In this document: positions 45,866 to 56,481 of the stretch, in pieces
Layout: each line of letters begins with the position of its first letter
Numbering within the stretch: the first letter of the stretch is position 1
Origin: Novosphingobium sp. Rr 2-17
Lineage (GTDB): Bacteria > Pseudomonadota > Alphaproteobacteria > Sphingomonadales > Sphingomonadaceae
Length of the DNA: 57,300 bases
Assembly: GCF_000272475.1 (NCBI RefSeq)
Contig: NZ_AKFJ01000028.1
Span: forward strand, 1-57,300
Direction: 5' to 3'
Notes under the pieces: model-generated
Databases searched by the model: none
The model's input: only the letters and a program-made list of their open reading frames with translations
What the model was told of the DNA's origin: nothing
Translations under genes and position numbers: made by a program

Positions 45866-46152
45866 CAGGCTGCCTTCTGGTGAGTCTGGCAGTTGGTCGG
45901 GCAAACTCGTGCGCACGCGCCGCAACCTATGCAGGCGTCGGCATCGTTCATGGCCATGACTTTCTTCTCCAGTTCCTCATCATCGTCCTCATCGAGTTCG
46001 ACGATATCGCCGTCTTCGGTCACGCCCTTCAGGGTCATCACGTCGCGGCCGCACACTTTGAAGCAACGACCGCATCCGATGCACAGGTCGGGGTTGATCG
46101 AAACGAGAAAGTCCGGCGTCCACTCGCGCCCGCCGCGGGTCTGCCAGGTCAT
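45865..46152 (-). CDS. fdxB: nif-specific 4Fe-4S ferredoxin III
   Basis: A 95-residue ferredoxin with two cluster motifs, [11 protein letters not shown] and [11 protein letters not shown], separated by a stretch of acidic residues, as in FdxB from nif clusters of diazotrophic proteobacteria. It overlaps the DUF683 gene and nifQ. It may supply electrons in cofactor assembly or to nitrogenase. Confidence 0.92.
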   Translation of the reverse strand: MTWQTRGGREWTPDFLVSINPDLCIGCGRCFKVCGRDVMTLKGVTEDGDIVELDEDDDEELEKKVMAMNDADACIGCGACARVCPTNCQTHQKAA

Positions 46153-46352
46153 GCCGAGGTTTCCATCGCCTTGAGTTCAGCGCGTTTCGCATCGAGCGCG
46201 GCATAGCTGTCACGCACGCGCTGAGCGATTTCCATCACGGTATCGACGCCGATCGGAAGCTCCTCGGACAGATCGTGCAAATCCATCTTGGCTTGCATCG
46301 CCTTGGCCGAAAGCTTCTTGATCTCGCTGCGGATGGTTTCTGTGTCGCTCAT
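46149..46352 (-). CDS. nif-associated DUF683 (CCE_0567) protein
   Basis: A 67-residue helical protein ([33 protein letters not shown]...) of the type always found between the DUF269 gene and fdxB in proteobacterial nif clusters. It forms a helical hairpin; its function is unknown. AGAGG supports the start and it overlaps fdxB by four bases. Confidence 0.9.
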   Translation of the reverse strand: MSDTETIRSEIKKLSAKAMQAKMDLHDLSEELPIGVDTVMEIAQRVRDSYAALDAKRAELKAMETSA

Positions 46353-46378
46353 CTCGACCTCTGCTAGACGGTGGGGGT

Positions 46379-46849
46379 TCAGAAATTGGCGACTTCGGGA
46401 TACTTCGCTATCATCTCGCCAGCCGAAGCGAGGAACTTGTCCGCTTCGAAATTCAACTTCTCGACGCTGTCGAAACCAAAGCGATGCACGTCGCGCAGCG
46501 ACTTGTTGACGACTACCAGCCGCCCGGCGATCAGCACCATTCGCCCAAAGCCTTCGTGGCTCATCTTCATCATCGGCGTAACCATGATGCCGGTCTGCCG
46601 CTCGATGGCCAGGCACAGCGCGCCATAGAAGATGCCCAGCCGCCATAGCGTGTCCGGATCGGGATCGCCCATGATCGGCATGGCGCGGCGGCGCTCCTTG
46701 TCGACGATAAACGGATCGAGCAACTCGGCGTCGGTCTTGCGATCCCAACTGCCGTGGGTATCCTCAGCCCGGATCTGCTCGACGAGCTGTTTGGCAAAAC
46801 CCCCGATCTCGAGTTTGGCGATCACGGCGGCGGTTGCGGTATCGGTCAT
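46379..46849 (-). CDS. nif-associated DUF269 protein
   Basis: A 156-residue protein of the NifX-associated family, with [19 protein letters not shown] near the start and [25 protein letters not shown] in the second half. It always follows nifX. Function unknown, probably in cofactor handling. Confidence 0.92.
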   Translation of the reverse strand: MTDTATAAVIAKLEIGGFAKQLVEQIRAEDTHGSWDRKTDAELLDPFIVDKERRRAMPIMGDPDPDTLWRLGIFYGALCLAIERQTGIMVTPMMKMSHEGFGRMVLIAGRLVVVNKSLRDVHRFGFDSVEKLNFEADKFLASAGEMIAKYPEVANF

Positions 46850-46851
46850 GA

Positions 46852-47256
46852 TCAGGCGTCCTCGTCTTCAAATTCGAATGTCTTGGGCTGGCTCTTGGCC
46901 AATATCTTGCGAAGCCATGGTGGCGGGGTGCCCTTGAGCACGTCCTGCAACTTGACCAACATGCCTTCGATCGGCTCCGGCTCGTTGACCTTCATCGGAT
47001 GGATATTCTGGGCGACGACCCGCGCGGCGCCAGATCCGCCGATCGCCGCGACGACCAGAATCGAACAGTCCTTGATGGCTTCGAGCTTGGGCGCGAGCTT
47101 GTCCTCGTCCCCGTCTTCCTTGAGATCGCCCTCGAAAGCGACGACCTTATCGAGCGCGAAGCCATCGGGCTCGAGATTGTAGATCGCGATGTTCCGGGCC
47201 CAGCCGAAGTGGGCATCGATGCGCATGAGATCCTGCGTGGCGAAAGCGACTTTCAT
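46852..47256 (-). CDS. nifX: NifX FeMo-cofactor carrier
   Basis: A 134-residue protein of the NifX/NafY/VnfX cofactor-binding fold ([26 protein letters not shown]). It holds the cofactor precursor between NifB and NifEN. AGGAG supports ATG 47256; the start overlaps the nifN end by four bases. Confidence 0.94.
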   Translation of the reverse strand: MKVAFATQDLMRIDAHFGWARNIAIYNLEPDGFALDKVVAFEGDLKEDGDEDKLAPKLEAIKDCSILVVAAIGGSGAARVVAQNIHPMKVNEPEPIEGMLVKLQDVLKGTPPPWLRKILAKSQPKTFEFEDEDA

Positions 47257-48638
47257 TCGGCAAGCTCCTGATCGGAGGGGACAGTAAGGGCAGATGGGTG
47301 CTCGGCCCATGTTTCCGGGGTCGGTGCATGGTGAAAATGCTGATGCATCAGCATGTTGCCGATGGCGAAGATCAGGTCGCGCGTTCCACGATAGCCGACC
47401 GTTGTGAGGTGTCCTGCGCCAAGCCAGTCGAACATCGGCAAGCCCATCCGGAACAGCGGCACGCCAAGCCGCTCTGATGCCTGACGGCCATGGCTGTGGG
47501 TGATCAGCAGGTCGGCGCCCGCCACCGACGCGAGTTTTTCGAGATCCTCCAGATCGCCGACCAGCACTTCGGATGCGGGCAGCACATCGAGCAGCGGCGA
47601 ATGGGTGGTGGTAACCGCAGCACAGATGTCTGCGCCCATCTCGTGCAATGTCGCCCCTACGGCGAACAACAAGTCCGGTTCGGCACCGATTGCGATGCGG
47701 CGCCCGCCGATGTGGAAGTGCCCGTCGAGCATGGCGTCGACCAGTTGGCCGCGCTGGCGGCGATATTTCTCGGGGACCGGGCGACCACTGATCTCCATCA
47801 GAAAAGCGATCAGCGTGTCATTGGCTTCTAGCCCCGTGACGCGCTCGAACAGGCGGAAGGGAACGCCGGCCTTGCGTTCCAATGTTTCGGCGGCTGGGCG
47901 CATCTGTTCGCCAATCGCGATCGTCCACGCCGCTGTGCCCATCGCTCGCGCTGCTTCGCAGGTGGTGCCACCGATGGTGGTCGGGGTGAAATCATCGGGG
48001 ATATGTCCGTCGAGCGAACCCGAAAGGTCCGGAAGGAAAGACGGGATCAACCCGAATGCTTCAAACAGATCGCGCAATTCGTCGATGTCGCCTGGTGTCA
48101 GGTGGCAGCCGGGCAGCACGTTGATGCGGCGCGGATCGGGCAGGACCACCGGGTCACGCGGCTGCACCAGCGCCTCGACCATCGCGGTTACGGCCTTGGC
48201 CCAGCCATCCTGAAACGCATCCTTGAAATCGGGCGTCGACACATAGACCAGCGCAACGTGATCCAGTTCGGGATGCTTCTCGCGGATCAGCCGGATGTAG
48301 CCTTGGACGTCATCGCCCTTCGTCTCTGTGACACCTGTCGAGCAAATGCCGATCAGTTCGGGCTTGGTCCGCTTGACGATATTGAGCACTGCCTGCTCGA
48401 CATTGTCGTACCCGCCAAGCACCGTGGCCACTTCGGACATCGCGGTGGTTTGCAGCGGGATGGCCTCGCGGAAATGGCGGACAAACAGCACCAACCCGAA
48501 ACTGGTGCATCCTTGCGAACCATGCAGGAGCGGCATCGCGCCGCGCATCCCCATGAAGGCAAGCGCGCCGCCGATGGGCTGGCTCATCTTGAGCGGATTG
48601 ACCGTGCAGGCCTTCGATTGCTTGAGCAGTTCCGCCAT
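47253..48638 (-). CDS. nifN: NifN cofactor scaffold, beta-type subunit
   Basis: A 461-residue NifK-like protein with GSQGCTSFGLV and CSTGVTETKGDD motifs. With NifE it forms the scaffold on which the precursor is completed with Mo and homocitrate. It starts 3 bases after nifE. Confidence 0.95.
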   Translation of the reverse strand: MAELLKQSKACTVNPLKMSQPIGGALAFMGMRGAMPLLHGSQGCTSFGLVLFVRHFREAIPLQTTAMSEVATVLGGYDNVEQAVLNIVKRTKPELIGICSTGVTETKGDDVQGYIRLIREKHPELDHVALVYVSTPDFKDAFQDGWAKAVTAMVEALVQPRDPVVLPDPRRINVLPGCHLTPGDIDELRDLFEAFGLIPSFLPDLSGSLDGHIPDDFTPTTIGGTTCEAARAMGTAAWTIAIGEQMRPAAETLERKAGVPFRLFERVTGLEANDTLIAFLMEISGRPVPEKYRRQRGQLVDAMLDGHFHIGGRRIAIGAEPDLLFAVGATLHEMGADICAAVTTTHSPLLDVLPASEVLVGDLEDLEKLASVAGADLLITHSHGRQASERLGVPLFRMGLPMFDWLGAGHLTTVGYRGTRDLIFAIGNMLMHQHFHHAPTPETWAEHPSALTVPSDQELAE

Positions 48639-48641
48639 GGG

Positions 48642-50297
48642 TCAGGCCGCCTGCGCTGAGCGGACGTGGCGCTCGACGATGGCACTGACGAACGGGCCGC
48701 AACCACCGCACCCGGTGGCAGCGCCAGTGGCCTTGCCGATGGTCTCGCGCGTGGTGCAGCCTGCCATCACCGCATCCTCGATGACGCCAGTGGACACGCC
48801 CTTGCACATGCACACTGCGCGGGCGCGGCGGGTTGCTTCCACTTGTTCCGCGGTTAGTTCGGGGGCGACATCGACCGGCTCCTCGATCAAGGCGCGGCTC
48901 TGCCAGTCGTCGCCCGCTTCTGCCCATGGCGCGGGTTGGCGCACTTGTTGCCACATCGGGTTGAACAGCGTGCGAGCGATTTCGCGGACCAGTTCGACCA
49001 TGCCGTGGTAGCCGGCATAGGCGTAGTGCCGCTCCTGATTGATATCGAGCCAGGGCATTCCGGCCTTGAGCGCGATAAATTGCGATCTGCCGCCCGACAG
49101 CATGATGTCGGCTTCGGCGGTCTTGAGCATCTTGTACATTTCGCGCGGGGTCAGGTCGTCGAACATGTGGGCGTCCTGCCCCATCAGTTCCTTGATCTTT
49201 TCCTTGTCCTCGCGCGTCGATTTCTTGACTGAGGTGCCGGCGATTTCCATCCCGGCTTCCTGTAGCGCGGCAACGACCGACCAGCTTTTTACCCCGCCGG
49301 TCACCAGCAGCACCTTGATGCCGGTCAGTTGCTGCTTGTACGGTTCGATCCGTTCCCACGCGCGCGCTTCTTCGCGGGCGATCACACGCTCGGTGCGTTC
49401 CATCAGTTCCGGATCGGCGCCTTGCTCGATCAGCAGTCGCGCAATTTCACGCAAGCTATCCGACATGTCGCCGATGCCATAGAAGCTGCCTTCGAAGAAC
49501 GGGATGCCGTAGCGCTCCTCCATCTTGCGGGCGACGTTGATCATCGCCTTGGAGCAGACCATCATCGCGGCCTTCGCCCGGTGCGACCACGCCACTTCCT
49601 CGTACCGTGCATCGCCGGAGATGCACGAAAGGATGCGGATGCCCAGTTCGTCGAGCAACGGCTTGACCTGCCACAGCTCGCCGGCAAGGTTGTATTCGCC
49701 GATGATATTGATGTCGTAAGCCGTCGTGTATTCGGGCTCCCTGGTGCCGATCACGTGCGTTAACAGCGCCTCGCCCGCCAGCTTGTTGCCCAGATTCTTG
49801 GGGCCGACGAAGCCGGGTGAATTGACCGGGATCACGGGCTTGCCGAATTTCTCGGCCGCCGCCTTGCACACCGCGTCGATATCGTCGCCGATCATCGCGG
49901 GCACGCAGGTCTGGTAGACGAAAACCGCAGGCGGATCGTACTTTGTGATGATTTCGCGGATTGCCTTGAACAGATGCTTTTCACCGCCGAAAACGATGTC
50001 GGTCTCGTTGATGTCGGTGGTGAAGCCGGTGCGATACAACTGCGGGCCTGACGAAAACGCGCCGCGATTGTCCCAACTGTTGCCTTCGCAGGCGATTGGG
50101 CCGTGAACCAGGTGTGCGACGTCGGTGATCGGTTGTAGCGCGATCTTGGCCCCGTCAAAGGCGCAGCCGCCGGCCGCCCCGCCCGGCTGGAGCTGCTTGG
50201 TGCAGCCCTTCTTTTTTTCCTTTTCGGACTTGCCCTGATTTTTGCCGCAGCCGGGCTCGTTGAAAACGTCCTGGATGGTCTGGGATAGCGAACTCAT
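48642..50297 (-). CDS. nifE: NifE cofactor scaffold with C-terminal BFD-like 2Fe-2S domain
   Basis: A 551-residue protein. Residues about 1-465 are a normal NifE with cluster and cofactor cysteines ([43 protein letters not shown]). The C-terminal tail (about 490-540) adds a bacterioferritin-associated-ferredoxin-like domain with Cys496-x-Cys498 and Cys530-x2-Cys533, as in the middle of NifU. Azotobacter NifE (about 475 residues) lacks it. It may hold an extra 2Fe-2S cluster for electron or cluster delivery during cofactor synthesis. AAGGAA supports ATG 50297. Confidence 0.94.
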   Translation of the reverse strand: MSSLSQTIQDVFNEPGCGKNQGKSEKEKKKGCTKQLQPGGAAGGCAFDGAKIALQPITDVAHLVHGPIACEGNSWDNRGAFSSGPQLYRTGFTTDINETDIVFGGEKHLFKAIREIITKYDPPAVFVYQTCVPAMIGDDIDAVCKAAAEKFGKPVIPVNSPGFVGPKNLGNKLAGEALLTHVIGTREPEYTTAYDINIIGEYNLAGELWQVKPLLDELGIRILSCISGDARYEEVAWSHRAKAAMMVCSKAMINVARKMEERYGIPFFEGSFYGIGDMSDSLREIARLLIEQGADPELMERTERVIAREEARAWERIEPYKQQLTGIKVLLVTGGVKSWSVVAALQEAGMEIAGTSVKKSTREDKEKIKELMGQDAHMFDDLTPREMYKMLKTAEADIMLSGGRSQFIALKAGMPWLDINQERHYAYAGYHGMVELVREIARTLFNPMWQQVRQPAPWAEAGDDWQSRALIEEPVDVAPELTAEQVEATRRARAVCMCKGVSTGVIEDAVMAGCTTRETIGKATGAATGCGGCGPFVSAIVERHVRSAQAA

Positions 50298-50352
50298 CAC
50301 TCGTTTCCTTTCCAACGCGCCCGACTGCGGTGTTGCTCCTGCGGTGTTTCGA

Positions 50353-51912
50353 TCAGCGTATGATGTCGTAGCTGTAGTCCGTCTTCGACGGCACGTTGGT
50401 GGTGGCGTCGATGTGTTCGAAGATACGGTCGAGGATCGTGACCAGTACGTTCAAGCCGCCCTGATAGCCCCACACCGGGTAGCGGTGCTTGTGGTGTCGA
50501 TCAAAGATCGGGAAGCCTATGCGGATCAGCGGCGTGCCGGTGTCGCGCTCCAGGTATTTGCCGTAGGTGTTACCGATCAGGAAATCGACCTTTTCGGTGA
50601 ACAGCAGCGACCGCATGTGCCACAGATCCTTGCCGGGATAGGCCTTGCAGTTGGCGCCGAAGGGCGAACTGTCGAACAGGCTCTGCATCTTCTCTTCCCA
50701 GCCCTTGCTGCCATTGGTGGCGAGCACGTGGGTCGGTTCTGCGCCCAGTTCGAGCAGGAATTGTGCCAGACCATAGCAAAGGTCGGGATCGCCATAGATC
50801 GCGAACTTCTTGCCGTGGATATGGCTGTTGCTGTCCGCGATCGCATCGACGAGGCGGCCACGTTCGCGTGCCAGTTCATCGGGGATTTCCACCCCGGCAA
50901 GGCGGGCCGCTTCCATGATGAACCGGTCAGTGCCTTCCACGCCGATCGGATGGTTCAGCGCAACGGTTTCTTGTCCGTGACTGGCGATCCACGGCAGCGT
51001 CTTTTCCGTGCAGTATTCCTGCATCGATATGGTCGCTTTGGCGTGGATGGAATTGGCTGCGTCTTCGAGCGTCGTGCCGCCGTCATACATGCGAAATTCG
51101 CCATCGGTCGGCGTGTCCCACACATCGCTGGTATCGCCCAGGATGGTGTATTCGATCTTCATGATGTCGAAGATGCGCTTCACTTCGCGCAAGTTGCCAA
51201 CAGTGTAGCCGTCGAACCCGCCCAGGAAGTTGATCTTGCCGTTGGGCACGCGCTCCAGCTTGTCCACCGTGCGGGCCTTGCCGTCCCAGAAGTGCTCCAG
51301 GATACCCTTCATGGCATTGTCGTAGCCGGTGATGTGGCTGCCGACGAACGCCGGCGTGTGCGCAAAGGGTACGTCGTATTCCGCGGGAACCGAACCCTTT
51401 TCCTTGGCCGTCTTGATGAAGGCATTAAGGTCGTCGCCGATAACTTCGGCCATGCAGGTCGTCGACACCGCGATCATCTTGGGCTTGTACATCGCATACG
51501 TGTTGGCAAGGCCGTCGATCATGTTGTTCAGGCCGCCGAACACTGCCGCGTCTTCCGTCATCGAGGACGAGACACACGACGTCGGTTCCTTGAAGTGACG
51601 GGAGAAGTGCGAGCGGTAATACGCCACACAGCCCTGCGACCCGTGAACGAAAGGGATCGTGCTCTCGAAACCGACAGCCACGAACACCGCGCCCAGCGGC
51701 TGGCAGGCCTTGGCCGGATTGACCGTGAGCGCTTCGCGAGCGAAGTTTAGATCCTGATATTCTTTGGTTTTGGCCCATTCGACCACCTCGGCAACTTTGT
51801 CGTCACCAACGTGGTTTTCGAATTCGGCCTTCTTGCGGGCGAGCATGTCCTGATATTCCGGCCCGCGGAACAGCTCGAAGTGGTCGAGCACGTTGTTTGC
51901 ATCCTGTGGCAT
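50353..51912 (-). CDS. nifK: nitrogenase MoFe protein beta subunit
   Basis: A 519-residue subunit with the P-cluster cysteines in [22 protein letters not shown] and CMAEVIGDD, and the [13 protein letters not shown] motif. The N-terminal 40-residue extension expected in alphaproteobacterial NifK is present. AGGAGG supports ATG 51912. It follows nifD by 69 bases containing a strong hairpin. Confidence 0.96.
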   Translation of the reverse strand: MPQDANNVLDHFELFRGPEYQDMLARKKAEFENHVGDDKVAEVVEWAKTKEYQDLNFAREALTVNPAKACQPLGAVFVAVGFESTIPFVHGSQGCVAYYRSHFSRHFKEPTSCVSSSMTEDAAVFGGLNNMIDGLANTYAMYKPKMIAVSTTCMAEVIGDDLNAFIKTAKEKGSVPAEYDVPFAHTPAFVGSHITGYDNAMKGILEHFWDGKARTVDKLERVPNGKINFLGGFDGYTVGNLREVKRIFDIMKIEYTILGDTSDVWDTPTDGEFRMYDGGTTLEDAANSIHAKATISMQEYCTEKTLPWIASHGQETVALNHPIGVEGTDRFIMEAARLAGVEIPDELARERGRLVDAIADSNSHIHGKKFAIYGDPDLCYGLAQFLLELGAEPTHVLATNGSKGWEEKMQSLFDSSPFGANCKAYPGKDLWHMRSLLFTEKVDFLIGNTYGKYLERDTGTPLIRIGFPIFDRHHKHRYPVWGYQGGLNVLVTILDRIFEHIDATTNVPSKTDYSYDIIR

Positions 51913-51943
51913 GGTCGCCTCCTGCAAAATTCGGTTTAAAATA

Positions 51944-51975
51944 TACGGCGCCGTGGTTCCGCCAACGGCGCCGTA
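51944..51975 (-). promoter_or_regulatory. hairpin between nifD and nifK
   Basis: An 11-base perfect stem (TACGGCGCCGT and its complement) with a 10-base loop. Each arm contains the self-complementary ACGGCGCCGT. On the transcript it is followed by UAUAUUUUAAA. It may act as a partial terminator or protect the nifHD message from 3' decay. Confidence 0.6.
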
Positions 51976-51981
51976 ATGGGG

Positions 51982-53481
51982 TTACTCCGCTGCGATGGCG
52001 TAGTGATTGGGTTCCTGCTTCCACGGGGTCGGGGTCATTTTCCAGACGGGCGCATTGATCGCCATGTCCATGTCCCGTGCGAAGATCGCGAAGCCGTCGA
52101 AGCCGTGGTACGGGCCGGAATAATCCCAACTATGCATCTGGCGGAACGGCACGCCCATCTTCTGGAAGACGTACTTTTCCTTGATGCCCGACCCGACGAG
52201 GTCGGGCTGGATCTTCTCGACGAACTTCTCGAACTCATAGCCGGTCACGTCGTCGTAGATCAGCGTGCCATCCTTCACGTAGTGCTGGGCAGTGCGCTGA
52301 TAGTCGTCGTTGTGGCCGAATTCGTAGCCGGTGCCGATCACTTCCATGCCGAGGTCTTCGTAAGCGCCGATTACATGGCGCGGACGCAGCCCACCGACAT
52401 AGAGCATGACCTTCTTGCCGGCGAGGCGAGGGCGGTACTTGTCGACTACCGCCTGCATCAGCGGCTTGTACTTGGCGATGACGCGCTCGGCACCTTCTTT
52501 GATCTTGTCGTCGAAGAAGCTGGCGATCTTGCGCAGCGATTCGTCGATCTTGGTCGGACCAAAGAAGTTGTATTCCACCCAGGGGATACCGTACTTCTCT
52601 TCCATGTGCCGCGAGATGTAATTCATCGAACGGTAGCAGTGGAGGACGTTGAGCTTCGCCTTGGGGGTGGCTTCCAGTTCGGCGATCGAGCCGTCACCCG
52701 ACCACTGCGCCACGACGCGAAGGCCCATTTCTTCCAGCAGAATGCGTGAGGACCAGGCATCGCCACCGATGTTGTAATCGCCGATGATGGCCACGTCATA
52801 GGGCGATGGCTCGAATGCCACCGGCTTGTCGCCCAGCTTGTCGAATACCCAGTCGCGCACCGCATCGTTGGCGATGTGGTGGCCAAGCGATTGCGATACG
52901 CCGCGGAAGCCTTCACAGCGCACCGGCACGATGGTCTTGCCGCCGTATTCCTTGCTCTTGGCCTTGCTGACGGCCTCAATGTCGTCGCCGATCAGCCCGA
53001 TCGGGCATTCCGACTGGACGGTGATGCCCTTGTTGAGGGGGAACAGCACCTCGATTTCGTCCATGATCTTGGCGAGCTTCTTGTCGCCGCCGAAGACGAT
53101 GTCCTTTTCCTGGAAATCGGATGTGAACTGCATCGTCACGAAGGTGTCGATGCCGGTTGTTCCGATGTAATAGTTGCGGCGCGCGGCCCAGCTATACTGG
53201 CCGCAGCCGACCGGGCCGTGGCTGATGTGGATCATGTCCTTGATCGGACCCCACACCACACCCTTCGAGCCGGCATAGGCGCAGCCGCGAATGGTCATCA
53301 CGCCTGGCACGGACTTGATGTTTGATTTGACGCCGCAGTCGCTCTTGCCTTCTTCATGCACGTTCAGGTGCTTGGCGCGGCGCTTGGCGGTCTTTTCCGG
53401 ATAGACTTCCAGGACTTCCTGGATCAGCGCCCGGTTGCGTTCCTTTACGGCGGCGATATCGGTCGATTCTGATACGCTCAT
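51982..53481 (-). CDS. nifD: nitrogenase MoFe protein alpha subunit
   Basis: A 499-residue subunit. P-cluster cysteines are Cys67 (RGCAYAG), Cys93 (VGCGQYSW) and Cys159 ([11 protein letters not shown]); FeMo-cofactor is held by Cys282 (LHCYRSMNY) and His450 ([12 protein letters not shown]). Gln197 and His201 in SQSLGHH match the substrate-site residues of the Mo enzyme. All residues needed for N2 reduction are present. AGGAG supports ATG 53481. Confidence 0.97.
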   Translation of the reverse strand: MSVSESTDIAAVKERNRALIQEVLEVYPEKTAKRRAKHLNVHEEGKSDCGVKSNIKSVPGVMTIRGCAYAGSKGVVWGPIKDMIHISHGPVGCGQYSWAARRNYYIGTTGIDTFVTMQFTSDFQEKDIVFGGDKKLAKIMDEIEVLFPLNKGITVQSECPIGLIGDDIEAVSKAKSKEYGGKTIVPVRCEGFRGVSQSLGHHIANDAVRDWVFDKLGDKPVAFEPSPYDVAIIGDYNIGGDAWSSRILLEEMGLRVVAQWSGDGSIAELEATPKAKLNVLHCYRSMNYISRHMEEKYGIPWVEYNFFGPTKIDESLRKIASFFDDKIKEGAERVIAKYKPLMQAVVDKYRPRLAGKKVMLYVGGLRPRHVIGAYEDLGMEVIGTGYEFGHNDDYQRTAQHYVKDGTLIYDDVTGYEFEKFVEKIQPDLVGSGIKEKYVFQKMGVPFRQMHSWDYSGPYHGFDGFAIFARDMDMAINAPVWKMTPTPWKQEPNHYAIAAE

Positions 53482-53531
53482 TGCTCGTACTCCTGATTGA
53501 TCCGGCCGGCAGATCCTGGCTCCTGGTGGCG

Positions 53532-53568
53532 CCCGGCCCTTCCATTGGGTGGCAATGGAAGGGCCGGG
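53532..53568 (-). promoter_or_regulatory. long hairpin between nifH and nifD
   Basis: A perfect 16-base stem (CCCGGCCCTTCCATTG and its complement) with a 5-base loop GGTGG, just after the nifH stop. No U run follows on the transcript, so it is more likely an mRNA stabiliser or processing site raising nifH expression over nifDK than a terminator. Confidence 0.75.
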
Positions 53569-53578
53569 GCCTGTTGGG

Positions 53579-54568
<990 letters not shown>

Positions 54569-54601
54569 TTAAATCGCTTCCGCCGACTGCAACGGTGTCT
54601 T

Positions 54602-54617
54602 TGCAACCCCCGTGCCA
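54602..54617 (-). promoter_or_regulatory. sigma-54 promoter of nifH
   Basis: On the minus strand TGGCACGGGGGTTGCA, a perfect TGGCAC-N5-TTGCA match, 142 bases before the nifH start codon. Confidence 0.95.
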
Positions 54618-54685
54618 AAAATGCAGAGCGCCTTGTTTCCGGCCATTTGGCTTGGCTTTGCGGGAATCCGACACTCGCGTTCGCA

Positions 54686-54701
54686 TGTGCAAAAGCTGAC
54701 A
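54686..54701. promoter_or_regulatory. NifA upstream activator site shared by nifH and the receiver operon
   Basis: TGT-GCAAAAGCTG-ACA is a perfect symmetric TGT-N10-ACA site, 69 bases from the nifH promoter and 87 bases from the divergent promoter. A near match (TGT-N10-ACG) at 54715-54730 may be a secondary site. Confidence 0.82.
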
Positions 54702-54787
54702 ATCGTTGCGTCGCTGTCGCAAAGACCACGCTTGTGTCCGATTGCGCGAACCCCGCAATTGCGCCGTCTTTATGCCGATATGAGCTC

Positions 54788-54803
54788 TGGAATGCTTCTT
54801 GCT
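54788..54803 (+). promoter_or_regulatory. sigma-54 promoter of the receiver-mop-nifO operon
   Basis: TGGAATGCTTCTTGCT keeps the GG and GC and the TTGCT half, with two deviations in the -24 half. It lies 38 bases before ATG 54841. Confidence 0.7.
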
Positions 54804-54840
54804 TGTCCTGGCTCGGTTCATTCAACTGAGGAAGCCAGCC

Positions 54841-55272
54841 ATGCAGATAGGTGTCGAAACTGCAAATGCCGTCGATCAGCGGCGCGTGTTCGTGGTGGAT
54901 GAGGATGAGATCACGCGCGCGGCGCTGCAGTTCATGCTGCACGACGAGATCGAGACACATGAATTGGGTAGTCTGGAGGAAGCCTTCGACAAGGGGCAGG
55001 GCTGGATGCTTCCCGATGTGATCTTGCTGGGCGTCTCGATCGTTGGTGCACGGGGCGAAGGCGTTATTGGTGAGATCGTGGCCCGCTATCCCAATATCCG
55101 CATCCTGATTGTCACCGGCAAGGAAGACGAGGCAATCGCGATCGGGGCGCTCAAGGCCGGCGCGCACGGCGCGCTGGTTAAGCCGCTGACCCTGGAAGCG
55201 GTGCGCAAAAAGATCGACACCATCCTCGGCCGGGCCGGCGGGGCGACACTCGTGCAGCTCGGTGGGCTGTAA
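54841..55272 (+). CDS. atypical stand-alone receiver-domain protein lacking the phospho-acceptor Asp
   Basis: A 143-residue CheY-like protein. The acidic pocket (VVDEDE, 20-22), the switch threonine (IVTGKED, Thr92) and the conserved lysine (LVKPLT, Lys114) are present. However, the phospho-acceptor position in the third strand reads LLG (Gly64) instead of LLD. It should therefore not be phosphorylated in the normal way and may act as a binding module. GAGGAA supports ATG 54841, and it has a sigma-54 promoter divergent from nifH. Confidence 0.82.
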   Translation: MQIGVETANAVDQRRVFVVDEDEITRAALQFMLHDEIETHELGSLEEAFDKGQGWMLPDVILLGVSIVGARGEGVIGEIVARYPNIRILIVTGKEDEAIAIGALKAGAHGALVKPLTLEAVRKKIDTILGRAGGATLVQLGGL

Positions 55273-55320
55273 GCACCATTTCCTAAGACCGCATAACGTC
55301 AAACAGCATTGGAGACAGCC

Positions 55321-55527
55321 ATGAAGATCAGTGCACGCAACCAGATTTCAGGCACCGTTGCCGCCATTACCAAGGGGGCCGTCAATGGCCAGGTCAAGGT
55401 CGATATCGGCGGCGGCAACGTTATGACGTCGAGCATTACCGAAGAAGCGATCGCCGAACTCGGCCTTGCGGTTGGTGACAAGGTTACCGTCATCGTCAAG
55501 GCGAGCGATTTGTTGATCGCCAAGTAA
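55321..55527 (+). CDS. mop: molybdate-binding Mop protein (single domain)
   Basis: A 68-residue molbindin (MKISARNQISGTVAAITKGAVNGQVKVDIGGG...), one complete TOBE/Mop domain. Such proteins form hexamers that bind and store molybdate in the cytoplasm. It sits in a nif-controlled operon divergent from nifH, so it likely buffers molybdenum for cofactor synthesis. It follows the receiver gene by 48 bases. Confidence 0.92.
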   Translation: MKISARNQISGTVAAITKGAVNGQVKVDIGGGNVMTSSITEEAIAELGLAVGDKVTVIVKASDLLIAK

Positions 55528-55555
55528 GCGGGCCAAGTAAGCGGAGCGTGTCGGG

Positions 55556-55978
55556 ATGGACGTGCGTTTTTACGAAAAGCCCGGATGCGTCACCAACAAG
55601 CGCCAGAAGGCGCTTCTGATCGCGGCGGGACATGCGGTGGAAGCGCGCGATCTTCTGGCTGAGCCATGGACGGCGGGGCGCCTGATGGCCTTCTTCGGCG
55701 CCCTGCCGCCGCATCAGTGGTTCAACCGGGCCGCGCCGGCTATCAAATCGGGGGAAGTCGATCCCGATGGCCTCGATCATGCCACTGCCATGGCGCTGCT
55801 GCTGGCCGATCCGCTCCTCATCCGTCGACCGCTGATCGAAGCGGGTGACTGGCGTTGCACCGGCTTCGATTTAGCGGCGTTGGATCAAGCGATCGGCCTG
55901 CCATCGGTTGCACCCGAAGGTCCGCTGGAAGGGTGCGCGCACGGCGAAAGCGTGCGCGTCTGCCCGACCCCGGCCTGA
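55556..55978 (+). CDS. ArsC/Spx-fold nitrogenase-associated protein (NifO-like)
   Basis: A 140-residue thioredoxin-fold protein with an ArsC-like N-terminus (RFYEKPGCVTNKRQKALL), a middle segment FFGALPPHQWFNRAAPAIKSGEVDP and the RRPLIEAGDWRCTGFD motif seen in nif-linked ArsC relatives (NifO / nitrogenase-associated protein). It is not expected to reduce arsenate. NifO in Azotobacter influences molybdenum allocation, which would fit its mop neighbour. It lies 28 bases after mop. Confidence 0.82.
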   Translation: MDVRFYEKPGCVTNKRQKALLIAAGHAVEARDLLAEPWTAGRLMAFFGALPPHQWFNRAAPAIKSGEVDPDGLDHATAMALLLADPLLIRRPLIEAGDWRCTGFDLAALDQAIGLPSVAPEGPLEGCAHGESVRVCPTPA

Positions 55979-55985
55979 GCCCGCG

Positions 55986-56456
55986 TCAGTCCTCCACGGC
56001 GAGGATAATGTGCGATGCTTTGACAAATGCCAGAATTGGCAGGCCCACGGCGAGGTCGAGGTCGCGCACGCTCGAACTGGTAACGATTGCTGCGATTTCA
56101 GCGCCGCCGCCGATGTCGAGCACCACTTCGGTTTCGACAGGCCCCTCGACCATGCGGCTTATTGTGCCGCCGATCTGATTGCGGGCGGACAGGCGAAGGC
56201 CGGGGACGTCGTGCATCAGCGTCACGAATGTCGATTTGATCAGCGCGATAGCGCTTCCGCCGGGGTGGAGACCCAGCATGTCGGCGCTGCTGTTCGTCAC
56301 GACGGCGTCGATCACAAGCCGGTCATTGACGAGCAGTCCGATCTCGGCACTGATCGGCCCGTATACGATTGAGGTGACGACGCCGCGCAGCGCATTGCGG
56401 GCGCTGGTGCGGAACGACAAAGAGGCCTTTGACTGCGGGCGTATGGATCGATGCAT
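55986..56456 (-). CDS. di-Mop molybdate-binding protein (ModG-like)
   Basis: A 156-residue protein with two tandem TOBE/Mop domains: about 16-82 (TSARNALRGVVTSIVYGPISAEIGL...) and about 87-153 (LSARNQIGGTISRMVEGPVETEVVLDIGGG...). This matches ModG-type molbindins that store molybdate. The start at 56456 has a GGAG site; the longer frame runs into the upstream ferredoxin gene. The first 15 residues are a basic extension. Confidence 0.85.
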   Translation of the reverse strand: MHRSIRPQSKASLSFRTSARNALRGVVTSIVYGPISAEIGLLVNDRLVIDAVVTNSSADMLGLHPGGSAIALIKSTFVTLMHDVPGLRLSARNQIGGTISRMVEGPVETEVVLDIGGGAEIAAIVTSSSVRDLDLAVGLPILAFVKASHIILAVED

Positions 56457-56481
56457 GGGCAGGCTCCTTCGTTTTGGCGGT

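Noticed and set aside
50242..51750. Plus-strand frame of 502 codons
   Set aside because: Antisense to nifK.
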